This document shows positions 18,070 through 26,668 of a stretch of DNA of 37,135 nucleotides, in pieces. This stretch comes from an uncultured Opitutia bacterium (GTDB lineage: Bacteria > Verrucomicrobiota > Verrucomicrobiia > Opitutales > UBA953), in contig CAIXHF010000112.1 of the NCBI GenBank assembly GCA_903919185.1, forward strand, positions 1 through 37,135, read 5' to 3'. Positions within the stretch are counted from its first letter, which is position 1, and every line of letters starts with the position of its first letter. The notes below the pieces were generated by a model that did not search any database, was not told where the DNA came from, and saw nothing but the letters and a program-made list of their open reading frames with translations. Position numbers and translations under genes: made by a program.

Positions 18070-19282
18070 CGCGCATGGCCTCCGAAGGTTTGCGGCCGGC
18101 GGCCCAGAAGGCGGGCACCAGACCAGCGATGGTGGTTACCAACAAGGTAAAGAATGCCGCCACGAAGAAGTCCGATGCGTCGTAGTGCAGGGGGACTTTC
18201 GAGAACTGGTAGACGTTGGCGACCATATCGCCATTACCGAAGAGGTAATTAATCGTGCCCAAGATTTGTTCGCGGAAGAACAGAATCAACCATGTCAGCA
18301 AGAAGCCTAAGGACGTACCCAAGGCACCGATGAGCAGGCCCTGCAGGCCGAACAAAGCAACCAGATCGAGCCGGCGGGCGCCCAGGGCCACGAGCACCCC
18401 GACTTCGCGGGAGCGACGGATGACCGCGGAGAAGAGCGTACTACCAATCGAGAACGAAGCCACCAAGGTGATGATGAACATCAGGAAGAAGAGCATCGTC
18501 TTCTCGAAGCGGATGGCCTCGAGGAAGTTCTTCTTAATTTCCTGCCAGGGGACGAACTGCAGCGTCGGGCGGCCGACGTTGAGACGCGCCGCGACTTCAT
18601 AGGCCTGCGCGGGCTCTTTGAGCCGGAGCGTTAGGCCGTGCACGCGGTCGCCCATCGACCAGAGCTGATTGAAGCGGCGCAAGGGAATGAAGGCCGCGCG
18701 GTCATCGACTTCGGTGAAGCCCGTGCGCACCAAGGCGCAGACCTCGAAGACGGCGGGGAGCGGGGCCTTCCCCTTCTCGGCCCGTTCGGCCATCGCGGGA
18801 GACCAGACTTCAATCTTGTCGCCCACCTGCACGCGGAGGGCGCGGGCCAAGCCAAAACCCAAGATTACGCGGCCATCGTCTAATTCATCGAAACCACCAG
18901 CGAAGACATACTTGCGGGCAGGATGGCCCTGATCGGTCGGGTCAATGCCGCGGACAAAAGCGACGCCTGAGAAATCGCCTTGGCGGGCGAGGGCCGGGCC
19001 CTCCGAGTAAGGCGTGGCTGAGGCGACGGCGGCGTCGGCGCGCAAGGCCTTAAGCAAGTCCTGCGGGTGTTCGATGGGCGTACGGGCGACGACCACGCAA
19101 TCGCCAAAAGATTCACGAATACGCAGGCGATGCTCCTCGCCGAAACCATTCATCACCGTCTGCACGACGAGCAAGGCGGCTACACCGAGGCCAACCCCGA
19201 GAATCGAGACCGTGGCGAACGCTGGAAAACGCTTACCCGGAGGGAAGAGCTGACGGAGGGCGAGATGGAGGAACCAAGGCAA
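18062..19282 (-). CDS. lolC: Lipoprotein-releasing permease LolC/LolE family
   Basis: Inner-membrane permease partner of LolD. The 406-aa product has one N-terminal membrane helix (PAFATVSILGVGLGVAALLVV), a large periplasmic domain (about residues 45-250) and three C-terminal membrane helices with the FtsX-like core. The family start (LPWFLHLALRQLFPPGKRFPAF) begins at the TTG at 19282, ten bases after the lysS stop; the open frame continues upstream inside lysS but that part (Ser/Arg-rich) is only an out-of-frame shadow. Only one permease gene is present, so it may act as a homodimer, as in organisms with a single LolF-type subunit. The start choice is an inference. Confidence 0.85.
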   Translation of the reverse strand: MPWFLHLALRQLFPPGKRFPAFATVSILGVGLGVAALLVVQTVMNGFGEEHRLRIRESFGDCVVVARTPIEHPQDLLKALRADAAVASATPYSEGPALARQGDFSGVAFVRGIDPTDQGHPARKYVFAGGFDELDDGRVILGFGLARALRVQVGDKIEVWSPAMAERAEKGKAPLPAVFEVCALVRTGFTEVDDRAAFIPLRRFNQLWSMGDRVHGLTLRLKEPAQAYEVAARLNVGRPTLQFVPWQEIKKNFLEAIRFEKTMLFFLMFIITLVASFSIGSTLFSAVIRRSREVGVLVALGARRLDLVALFGLQGLLIGALGTSLGFLLTWLILFFREQILGTINYLFGNGDMVANVYQFSKVPLHYDASDFFVAAFFTLLVTTIAGLVPAFWAAGRKPSEAMRDA

Positions 19283-19292
19283 GGGAAAGGAC

Positions 19293-20777
19293 TCAGGCTT
19301 GCGCTTCGGGCGCGAGCGTCGGGAACAGGATGACGTCGCGGATGTTGGCCGCACCCGTCAGCAGGATCACCAGGCGGTCGATGCCGATGCCGAGGCCACC
19401 CGCGGGGGGCATGCCGTGCTCGAGCGCGAGGAGGAAGTCCTCGTCAATCTTCTGGGTCTCGGCACCGGCTTGGAGTTCCAGCATCTTACGCTGCACGCCA
19501 GGGTCATTTTGCTCGGAGTAGGCCGGAGCGATCTCCTGGCCGTTGATGCAGAGCTCGAAGACATCGATGGTCGAGTCGTCGCCGAGGGTGACCTTAGCGA
19601 GCGGGCAGAGTTCCTTGGGGATGTGTGTGACGAAGGTCGGCTGGATGAGGCCAGGCTCGATGAGCTTACCGAATACTTCGTTGGTGACCTCGAAATCTTC
19701 CCAGTCGGTGCGCGGTTCGTGCAGGCCGAGGGCCTTGCACGCGGCGATCTTCTCTTCCTTCGTGCGCGCGAACCACTGCGGGTCTCCGGTGCGTTCAACA
19801 ATCAGGTCCTTATACTTCGCTTCGCGCCATTCGCCGCCGAGCTCAATCGCCACGCCATCCGGACGGACGACGCTGGTCGTGCCGAGGACTTCGGCGCAGA
19901 CCTTCTGGATCATCGAGCGGACGAGTTCCATCATGCCGCGGTAGTCGGTGTAGGCCTGGTAGGCCTCGAGCATCGTGAATTCAGGACTGTGCTTGACCGA
20001 GACGCCTTCGTTGCGGAAGACGCGACCGATCTCGAAGACGCGGTCCATACCGCCGACGAGGCAGCGCTTCAGGTGGAGTTCGAGGGCGATGCGGAGATAG
20101 AAATCGCAATCGAGCGCATTGGAGTGCGTCTCGAACGGGCGGGCCGCGGCGCCGCCAGCGATGGCATGCAGGGCCGGCGTCTCGACTTCGGTGAAATCAC
20201 GGCTCCAGAGGAAACGGCGGATGGTCTCGACGACGCGGCTGCGGATGAAGAGACGGCGGCGGGACTCCTCGTTGACGACGAGGTCGAGGTAGCGTTGGCG
20301 GTAGATCTTCTCGGCGTCGGTCAGGCCGGCCCACTTCTCGGGCAGCGGGCGGAGGGACTTCGAGACCATCTTGTATTCGGCCACGCGCACCGTGACCTCG
20401 CCGGTCTTCGTGCGGAAGAGTTTGCCGCGGACGCCGACGAAGTCGCCGGAATCGAGCATCTTCTTGAAATGGGTGTCATACGCCTCGCCCAGGGCATCGC
20501 GGGTGAAGTAGGTCTGGATCACGCCGCTCCGGTCGAGGATCTTGACGAAGCTGGCCTTACCCATGACGCGCAGGGCGACGATACGACCAGCGATGGAGAC
20601 CTCGGGGCCTTCCTCGACGCCTTCGGGCAGGAGGGATGGGCACTCGGAGGCAATGTGGGACTGCGACCACTCGGCCCGGTACGGGTCTTCGCCCGCCGCC
20701 CGGAGTTGGGCTAGTTTCTCCTGACGCACCGCATGGAGGTCGTGGGAGATCGCGTTGAGGTCGGTCTTTTCGCTCAT
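19293..20777 (-). CDS. lysS: Lysyl-tRNA synthetase, class II
   Basis: Charges tRNA-Lys. The 494-aa product has an N-terminal OB-fold anticodon-binding domain ([20 protein letters not shown] near residues 80-100) and the class II catalytic core: motif 1 around [21 protein letters not shown], motif 2 [18 protein letters not shown] and motif 3 [13 protein letters not shown] near the end. The length is standard. The ATG at 20777 has GGGAG about seven bases upstream. It is the first gene of a lysS-lolC-lolD run on the minus strand and divergent from thyA. Confidence 0.96.
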   Translation of the reverse strand: MSEKTDLNAISHDLHAVRQEKLAQLRAAGEDPYRAEWSQSHIASECPSLLPEGVEEGPEVSIAGRIVALRVMGKASFVKILDRSGVIQTYFTRDALGEAYDTHFKKMLDSGDFVGVRGKLFRTKTGEVTVRVAEYKMVSKSLRPLPEKWAGLTDAEKIYRQRYLDLVVNEESRRRLFIRSRVVETIRRFLWSRDFTEVETPALHAIAGGAAARPFETHSNALDCDFYLRIALELHLKRCLVGGMDRVFEIGRVFRNEGVSVKHSPEFTMLEAYQAYTDYRGMMELVRSMIQKVCAEVLGTTSVVRPDGVAIELGGEWREAKYKDLIVERTGDPQWFARTKEEKIAACKALGLHEPRTDWEDFEVTNEVFGKLIEPGLIQPTFVTHIPKELCPLAKVTLGDDSTIDVFELCINGQEIAPAYSEQNDPGVQRKMLELQAGAETQKIDEDFLLALEHGMPPAGGLGIGIDRLVILLTGAANIRDVILFPTLAPEAQA

Positions 20778-20892
20778 AATGACTCCCGTTAGGGGTGCCT
20801 TCAGGCGGGCGGGCTGGCAAGGGCGAAAGGTTCAGGGGCCACCGGGCTTTCCGTATTGCGGAGAAGCCATTCCGGGGAATAACCGAGGACTC

Positions 20893-21738
20893 ATGAAGGC
20901 GTATCTCGACTTACTCCGCCACGTGAAGGAAACCGGGGAAGTCCGTCGCGACCGCACGGGCGTTGGCACGCGCGGGATCTTTGGCGCCCAGCTGCGCTTC
21001 GACCTCGCCCAAGGCTTCCCGCTCGTCACGACGAAGAAGGTCCACACCCGCTCCATCATCCAAGAGCTCCTCTGGTTCCTCGCTGGCCGCACTGATAACG
21101 GCTGGTTAACCGAACGCGGCGTGAGCATCTGGAACGAGTGGGCGACGGCGGAACAGTGTGGACGCTTTGGCCGGCAAGAAGGCGACCTCGGCCCCGTCTA
21201 CGGCCACCAATGGCGCCGCTTCGGTGCGACAGAAAACCCCGATGGCACCTACGCTGATAATGGCGTCGACCAGATCAAGCGACTCATCGAACAACTTCAG
21301 AACAACCCCGCCAGCCGCCGACATCTCGTCACGGGCTGGAATCCGCAGGAGGCCGACCATGTCGCTTTACCGCCGTGCCACACGCTCTTTCAATTCCATG
21401 TGTCGGAGGACGGCCGCCTGAGCTGCCAGCTCTACCAGCGTAGTGCCGACCTCTTCCTCGGCGTGCCCTTCAATATCGCCAGTTACGCCTTGCTCACGCA
21501 TATGCTGGCGCAGGTTACGGGCCTGAAACCAGGGCATTTCGTGCATACCTTCGGCGACGCCCATATCTATTCTAACCATATGGAACAGGTCGATCTGCAG
21601 CTCTCGCGCGAGCCGCGTCCCCTGCCCCGCTTAGTACTGAACCCCAACGTGAAGGACCTCTTCGCGTTCACGTTCGAAGATATTTCTATCGAAGGCTACG
21701 ACCCGCATCCGGGCATCAAGGCCCCCGTCGCCATCTAA
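20893..21738 (+). CDS. thyA: Thymidylate synthase
   Basis: Methylates dUMP to dTMP using methylene-tetrahydrofolate. The 281-aa product starts [23 protein letters not shown], carries [14 protein letters not shown], the catalytic Cys in [11 protein letters not shown], the [22 protein letters not shown] block and HIYSNHMEQ. The ATG at 20893 matches the family start; the longer upstream frame is not conserved. GAGG lies four bases before the ATG. Folate oxidised by this reaction is regenerated by the next gene, folA, which starts four bases downstream. The pair is a classic thyA-folA operon. Confidence 0.96.
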   Translation: MKAYLDLLRHVKETGEVRRDRTGVGTRGIFGAQLRFDLAQGFPLVTTKKVHTRSIIQELLWFLAGRTDNGWLTERGVSIWNEWATAEQCGRFGRQEGDLGPVYGHQWRRFGATENPDGTYADNGVDQIKRLIEQLQNNPASRRHLVTGWNPQEADHVALPPCHTLFQFHVSEDGRLSCQLYQRSADLFLGVPFNIASYALLTHMLAQVTGLKPGHFVHTFGDAHIYSNHMEQVDLQLSREPRPLPRLVLNPNVKDLFAFTFEDISIEGYDPHPGIKAPVAI

Positions 21739-21742
21739 GCCT

Positions 21743-22225
21743 GTGCAGCTCGGACGTCCGCTCATCGCCATCGCCGCCGTGGCCCGCAACCGCGGTATTG
21801 GCCTGAATAACAAGCTACCTTGGCGCATCCCGGAGGACTTCGCGTTCTTCAAGGGCACGACCATGGGCCAAGCCTTGTTGATGGGCCGCAAGACCTACGA
21901 GTCGATCGGTCGCCCGCTGCCAGGACGCACCACAATTGTTCTCAGCCGAAGCGGCTTCACAGCGGCCCCCGGCGTCCTCGTCGCCCGCGATTGGCCAGAA
22001 GCGGCCCGCCTCGTGCCGGAACTCACCCTCTACTTGGCCGGCGGCGCCGCCCTCTATGCCGAGGCCCTCCCCTGGTGCACCGAGCTACTCTTAACCCACG
22101 TCGACCTCGAACCCGAGGCTGATGCCTTCTTCCCAGACTGGTCTAAGGACTTCGACGCAGGGGAAGTCATTCAGACGCACCCCACGTGCGTCATGAAGCG
22201 CCACCGACCCCTACATGGGGCTTAA
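21743..22225 (+). CDS. folA: Dihydrofolate reductase
   Basis: Reduces dihydrofolate to tetrahydrofolate with NADPH, closing the thymidylate cycle with ThyA. The 160-aa product has the standard N-terminal IAAVARNRGIGLNNKLPW, the active-site acid in the IPEDFAFFK helix (Asp32), MGRKTYESIGRPLPGR, and the C-terminal LAGGAALYAEAL nucleotide-binding turn. Start is GTG at 21743, four bases after the thyA stop, so it is probably translated by coupling. Length is usual for bacterial DHFR. Confidence 0.94.
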   Translation: MQLGRPLIAIAAVARNRGIGLNNKLPWRIPEDFAFFKGTTMGQALLMGRKTYESIGRPLPGRTTIVLSRSGFTAAPGVLVARDWPEAARLVPELTLYLAGGAALYAEALPWCTELLLTHVDLEPEADAFFPDWSKDFDAGEVIQTHPTCVMKRHRPLHGA

Positions 22226-22287
22226 TTGACAGATTTCAGTCCTTAAACGGCGTTTAGAGCCTATTTTCTGCGTCAGCAGACCCCCCT

Positions 22288-22303
22288 GCCGTCAAAAAAC
22301 GGC
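22288..22303. other. Small hairpin in folA-nuoJ gap
   Basis: GCCGT (22288-22292), six-base loop CAAAAA, ACGGC (22299-22303). It lies in the 140-base gap between folA and nuoJ, which is richer in A/T than its surroundings and probably holds the nuo promoter. A TTGACA hexamer stands at 22226-22231, but I find no convincing -10 box at the right distance. The hairpin is short and its role is unknown. Confidence 0.3.
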
Positions 22304-22365
22304 ACAAAATGGCTTTTAATTCGTTTTCTCCTTTCCAAGGTGCCCCCCCGTCCTAGGTTCAAAAC

Positions 22366-22902
22366 ATGCTGGACGGCCTGTTTATTTTCTTCGCTGCGCT
22401 GACTCTCGGTGCGGCCTCCCTCTTGGTCCTGAGCCGCAATGCGGTGACCTCAGCGATGGGGATGATCCTCGCCCTCGTTGGGGTGGCGGCGGACTTCTTT
22501 CTACTAGACGCCTACTTCCTTGGCGTCCTCCAGGTGCTCGTCTATGCGGGCGCCGTGATGGTGCTCTTCCTCTTCGTGATTATGTTGCTCACGGACACCG
22601 CGGAGTCTGCCGAAGGCTATCCCTGGAAATCGGCCGCCCTCGGCTTAGCGGTTTTCTTCTTCCTCGCAGCGGGCGCCGTCTGGCTCTTCGTGTGGTCGGG
22701 CGCTGTCCCTAGCACCGCCGCTGGTGCGACTCCGCCCGAACTCAGCGTGAACCCGAGCGAATTCGTGACCGCCGCCAAGGGCTTCGGTCGGCTCCTTTAC
22801 ACTAAGTACCTGCTGCCCCTCGAAATCGCCGGCTTCCTCCTCCTCGTCGCCCTTGTCGGCGTCGTGTCCTTGAGCAAAGACCCCGTCGACGAGAACGCCT
22901 AA
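22366..22902 (+). CDS. nuoJ: NADH-quinone oxidoreductase subunit J
   Basis: Membrane subunit of respiratory complex I. The 178-aa product has five hydrophobic segments; the N-terminal part reads [23 protein letters not shown], followed by the conserved [19 protein letters not shown] helix (about residues 57-76) with the pi-bulge YAGAVMVLF typical of NuoJ. It opens a five-gene run nuoJKLMN. The ten-base gap to nuoK and the overlapping or close spacing after that indicate one transcript. nuoA-nuoI, which normally precede it, are not upstream here. Confidence 0.92.
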   Translation: MLDGLFIFFAALTLGAASLLVLSRNAVTSAMGMILALVGVAADFFLLDAYFLGVLQVLVYAGAVMVLFLFVIMLLTDTAESAEGYPWKSAALGLAVFFFLAAGAVWLFVWSGAVPSTAAGATPPELSVNPSEFVTAAKGFGRLLYTKYLLPLEIAGFLLLVALVGVVSLSKDPVDENA

Positions 22903-22912
22903 GCCCGCCGCC

Positions 22913-23221
22913 ATGGAAAACACTACCCTTGCCCATCACCTGCTCCTCGCTGGCCTGCTCTTCGCACTCGGCCTGACGGGCGTGCTCGTCCGCCGCAACC
23001 TGCTCGTCGTCTACATGTGCCTCGAGCTCATGCTGACCGCGGCCACGCTCGCACTCGTCGCGTTCTCGCGCTTCAACCGCACGATGGATGGGGCGATTTT
23101 CGTCTTCTTCATCATCACCGTCGCGGCGGCCGAAGTCGCCGTCGGCCTCGCCCTGATCGTCGCCCTCTACCGCCGTCGCGGCAGCGTGAAGTCCGACGAG
23201 CTCGTCACCCTCCGCGACTAA
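22913..23221 (+). CDS. nuoK: NADH-quinone oxidoreductase subunit K
   Basis: Small membrane subunit of complex I, 102 aa, with three helices. Key features: the start [23 protein letters not shown], the second helix [19 protein letters not shown] with the conserved proton-path Glu, and a second conserved Glu in [21 protein letters not shown]. Length is standard. The start is preceded by GCC with no Shine-Dalgarno. It lies between nuoJ and nuoL. Confidence 0.94.
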   Translation: MENTTLAHHLLLAGLLFALGLTGVLVRRNLLVVYMCLELMLTAATLALVAFSRFNRTMDGAIFVFFIITVAAAEVAVGLALIVALYRRRGSVKSDELVTLRD

Positions 23222-23230
23222 GCTTTTTCG

Positions 23231-25072
23231 ATGTCTCCTGACTTTTCGTCCCTGGTCCACTGGATCCTGTTCCTGCCGCTCGGCGCCGCCGCGTTGTCCG
23301 CGTTATTCCTCCGCCGCTCGGGTGTCATCGCTGCCTGGTTCTCCACCGCCACGGCCTTCACCATCGCCGGCCTTTCGCTACAGTTGCTCCTGCAGTCCTC
23401 GGGCAACGTCACCTGGCACGTCGAACTCGCAAAGCTCGGTGAAATCAGCCTCGGTTTCGGCTACCTCATCGACGACAACGCACGCTTGATGCTCTTCGTG
23501 GTCTCGTTCGTGGCCGCTTGGATTCACTTATTTTCGGTGGGCTACATGCAAGACGATGCCGCCCGCGGCCGTTTCTTCGCGGGGCTCTCGATCTTCATGT
23601 TCTCGATCCTCGGGATTGTCGTCGCCGACAACCTGCTGATGACGTTCATCTTCTGGGAACTGGTGGGCTTCAGCTCCTACATGCTAATCGCGCATTACTT
23701 CGACAAGGATTACGCCGCCGCCGCCTCGAAGAAGGCCTTCATCGTTAATCGCGTGGGCGACCTCGGGTTCATCCTCGGCATCGCGCTCTGTCTGAAGGAA
23801 TACGGCACGCTCGACTTTGTTGCGCTCAAGGCCGCTGCTGGTCCCGCTGTCCCGGTCGCGGTGGGTGCCTTGCTCATGTGCGGCTTCCTCGGGAAGTCTG
23901 CGCAGTTCCCCTTACATGTTTGGCTGACGGACGCGATGGCGGGCCCGACGCCGGTCTCGGCACTGATTCACGCCGCTACGATGGTGGCAGCTGGCGTGTT
24001 CTTCATGGCGCGCGTGAGTTTCCTGCTCGCCCCGGAAGTCCTACAATGGATCGCGATCTCTGGTGCCGGCATGGCCGCGCTCGCTGGCCTCTGTGCCCTA
24101 GCGCAAACGGACATCAAGAAGTCGCTGGCCTACTCGACCTTAGCGCACCTCGGCATCATGGGCTGCGCCATTGGCCTCGGCCGCCCCGACCTCGCCGTCC
24201 TGCACATGGCGATGCACGCCTTCTTTAAAGCCACGCTCTTCCTCGGAGCTGGCTCGGTCATCCATGGCTGCCACCATGAACAGGATATGCTCAAGATGGG
24301 CGGTTTGCTCAAGAAGATGCCGCTCACCGCGGCGACCTTTATCGCGGCGACGCTTTCGAACTGCGCCGTCCCGTTCTTCGCCGGCTGGTATTCCAAAGAT
24401 GCCATCATCGAAGCGGCTTGGCATGGTCATAACTTGCCCGTCTTTGCCTTCCTCGCGATCGCGGCTCTAGCGACCTGCCTCTACAGCGGCCGCATGATTC
24501 GTCTCGTCTTCCTCGGCGAAGCCAACTCCGAAGCCGCCGAGCATGCGCATGAATCGCCTTGGACGATGACGCTGCCCATCATGGTACTCGGTTTAGTCTT
24601 TGCCGTGGGCGCCGGTTTCGCTGCGCACTACCTCATTCCTGCCTCGTCGTTACAGGTCGTCCACGCCTCGCTCGAAGAAATGCATTTTAGCTTCACCGCC
24701 CCCTCGACGATTGTCGGTCTCCTCGCCTTGGTGTTCGGTTTCGGCGGCGCCCTCAAGTTCTACGGCACCGTCCGTGGTGCCGATGCCCTGCAGGTCGTCT
24801 CGCCCCGCACCTACGCCCTTCTCGAACACCGCTGGATGGACGGACTTTACCGCTGGTGGATTGATGGCCCGCAGCGCCGGATGGTTGAGTTCATCGCGTT
24901 CCTTGACCTCATGCTCATCAACGGCGTCGCCGTGCGCTGGATCGCTGGTGGCGCGACCGCTGCCCTCGGTAATCTCACCGGACTCACCTTCCACCGCGGT
25001 CAGACCCGGGGCTATGCGCTCTGGATCGTCATCGGCTCCGTCCTTCTGGCTTGGTACCTCCTTGCCCGCTAA
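23231..25072 (+). CDS. nuoL: NADH-quinone oxidoreductase subunit L
   Basis: Largest antiporter-like subunit of complex I, 613 aa, with about 15 membrane helices and the long lateral helix region near the C-terminus. Seen motifs include FWELVGFSSYMLI with the key Glu of helix 5, PLHVWLTDAMAGPTPVSALIHAATMV of the discontinuous helix 7, and AQTDIKKSLAYSTLAHLG with the conserved lysines. The last helix (YALWIVIGSVLLAWYLLA) ends the protein. The length matches the family. Next to nuoM with three bases between. Confidence 0.95.
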   Translation: MSPDFSSLVHWILFLPLGAAALSALFLRRSGVIAAWFSTATAFTIAGLSLQLLLQSSGNVTWHVELAKLGEISLGFGYLIDDNARLMLFVVSFVAAWIHLFSVGYMQDDAARGRFFAGLSIFMFSILGIVVADNLLMTFIFWELVGFSSYMLIAHYFDKDYAAAASKKAFIVNRVGDLGFILGIALCLKEYGTLDFVALKAAAGPAVPVAVGALLMCGFLGKSAQFPLHVWLTDAMAGPTPVSALIHAATMVAAGVFFMARVSFLLAPEVLQWIAISGAGMAALAGLCALAQTDIKKSLAYSTLAHLGIMGCAIGLGRPDLAVLHMAMHAFFKATLFLGAGSVIHGCHHEQDMLKMGGLLKKMPLTAATFIAATLSNCAVPFFAGWYSKDAIIEAAWHGHNLPVFAFLAIAALATCLYSGRMIRLVFLGEANSEAAEHAHESPWTMTLPIMVLGLVFAVGAGFAAHYLIPASSLQVVHASLEEMHFSFTAPSTIVGLLALVFGFGGALKFYGTVRGADALQVVSPRTYALLEHRWMDGLYRWWIDGPQRRMVEFIAFLDLMLINGVAVRWIAGGATAALGNLTGLTFHRGQTRGYALWIVIGSVLLAWYLLAR

Positions 25073-25075
25073 CCC

Positions 25076-26668
25076 ATGGATACTTTTAGCACGCTCAACG
25101 CTTGGTTGCTGGTCACGGCAATCTTCCTGCCGGTCCTGATCGGCCTAATTCTCCTCGCTGGCCGCGTCTTGCCGCGCAGTGGGGTCTCGGGCCTCGCCTT
25201 CCTTGGCTTCGCTATTCCCGCCGCCGTCGTCCTCTGGTTCCTCTTACCAGTGTCGGGTCCACTCGATGCCATCCTCCAACTCCGCGTGGCTGGACCTTGG
25301 CTCTTTAAACTCGGCCTGAACGGCGTCTCGGCGCCGCTCTTCGCGATGACCGCTGTCGTCGGCCTCGCGGCTGGCCTCAAAGCCCTCAACCAAGACGTCG
25401 AAGCCCGCGCTACCTACCTGGGCCTGATCTTGTTCATGTTCGGCGGTACGCTCGCCGTGTTCGCGACCGATAATATTATCGGCTTCTATTTCTTTCACGA
25501 ATTCGCGCTGATCCCGACGTTCATCCTCACGCTCTTCTGGGGCGGCGAAGGGCGTCGTTCGGCGGCCATGCAGATGGCGATTTACCTGACGGTCGGAGCG
25601 ATGCTTTCGCTGGGGGGCATCCTGATTGCCATGGAGGTGGCTGGCCTCAGCTGGAACGAAGCGACCTTCGATGCTCTCTTCCAAGGCCTTTGGGCGGCCA
25701 AGGAACCGCTGCCCGCCGCGACGGGTGCAATGACGCTCTTCGGCTTGGGTACGCTGGCTTCGCTCTTCCCCTTCCACTCTTGGGCCGCCCCGGGTTACTC
25801 CGCCGCCCCCACCCCGGTTTCGATGCTCCACGCGGGTGCGCTTAAGAAGTTCGGCCTGTACGGCATCGTGCTGATTGCCGCCGGCTCCATGCAGATTGGC
25901 CAAGGCTCCCTGGGCCAATGGTTCTTCTGGTGTGCTTTGGCGAACCTCTTGATTGTCGGACTTATCTGCATCGCGCAGCGCGACCTCAAGCAGCTGCTCG
26001 CTTGGAGCTCCGTCGCCCACATGGGCCCAATCTTCCTCGGTCTGTGGGTCGGCACGGCCAAGGGCCAAGCGGCTGGTATCGATGCCGCAATTTTCCTGAT
26101 GGTCGCGCACGGACTGTCCTGCGCCGCCCTCTTCCTGCTCGCTAACGCCGTGCGCACGCGCACCGGCACTTACCGCTTCGAAGAACTCGGTGGCCTCGCC
26201 GCCCGCACGCCCGTCCTCGCGGCTTTCTTCGTCGCTGCGACCATGGCCTCTATCGGCCTCCCTGGCTTCGGAAACTTCTGGGGCGAAATCGGCGTCTTTC
26301 TCTCCCTGCGCGCTGAGCCACTCTGGGTCCAGGCTTTGGTCGCCTCCACCGTCGTCGTCTCCGCCATCTACGGGCTGCGTGCGGTCGCCACGGTCTTTTT
26401 CGGACCAGCCTCCAAGCACATCGAAGAACGGGCAGCCCATGCGCCCTTCGGTGATCTCGGCTTCACCGAACGTCTGGCCGCCACGCTACTTCTCGGCGCC
26501 TCGATGACCATCGGTTTCGTCCCTTCGCTCGTCACCCAGTGTACGAACGCTGATGCCCGCAATATCGCCGAGGCCGTCAAGCGCTCCATCGCACCTAAGA
26601 CTCCGGCCGTCCCCGTCATCCCGCCCGCTGCCCCTAAGGCCACTACTCCTGCCCCTTCCGCCCGATGA
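25076..26668 (+). CDS. nuoM: NADH-quinone oxidoreductase subunit M
   Basis: Antiporter-like proton-pumping subunit of complex I, 530 aa. Visible motifs are FYFFHEFALIPTFILTLFWG with the helix-5 Glu, the discontinuous helix FPFHSWAAPGYSAAPTPVSM followed by LHAGALKKFGLYG, and the AQRDLKQLLAWSSVAHMG segment. Compared with the usual HTWLPDAHxEAPT, the segment HSWAAPGYSAAPT has lost the Pro-Asp pair and the acidic residue; the conserved Lys of the following helix remains. The C-terminus carries a Pro/Ala-rich tail of about 25 residues. The stop overlaps the nuoN start (ATGA). Confidence 0.93.
   Translation: MDTFSTLNAWLLVTAIFLPVLIGLILLAGRVLPRSGVSGLAFLGFAIPAAVVLWFLLPVSGPLDAILQLRVAGPWLFKLGLNGVSAPLFAMTAVVGLAAGLKALNQDVEARATYLGLILFMFGGTLAVFATDNIIGFYFFHEFALIPTFILTLFWGGEGRRSAAMQMAIYLTVGAMLSLGGILIAMEVAGLSWNEATFDALFQGLWAAKEPLPAATGAMTLFGLGTLASLFPFHSWAAPGYSAAPTPVSMLHAGALKKFGLYGIVLIAAGSMQIGQGSLGQWFFWCALANLLIVGLICIAQRDLKQLLAWSSVAHMGPIFLGLWVGTAKGQAAGIDAAIFLMVAHGLSCAALFLLANAVRTRTGTYRFEELGGLAARTPVLAAFFVAATMASIGLPGFGNFWGEIGVFLSLRAEPLWVQALVASTVVVSAIYGLRAVATVFFGPASKHIEERAAHAPFGDLGFTERLAATLLLGASMTIGFVPSLVTQCTNADARNIAEAVKRSIAPKTPAVPVIPPAAPKATTPAPSAR

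Noticed and set aside
19299-20714. 471-codon open frame on the plus strand opposite lysS
   Set aside because: It runs antisense to a clear lysS, has Asp/Glu/Val/Ala-rich composition typical of GC-rich shadows, and shows no motif.
20755-20892. N-terminal extension of thyA to 20755
   Set aside because: The conserved thymidylate synthase start is at 20893 with a GAGG just before it; the extension overlaps the lysS start region and is not conserved.
22226-22231. TTGACA hexamer upstream of nuoJ as a promoter
   Set aside because: No matching -10 box at a suitable distance; left as a note in the gap feature.
25244-26440. 398-codon open frame on the minus strand opposite nuoM
   Set aside because: Antisense to a well-recognised membrane subunit; His/Glu/Arg-rich shadow composition with no domain.
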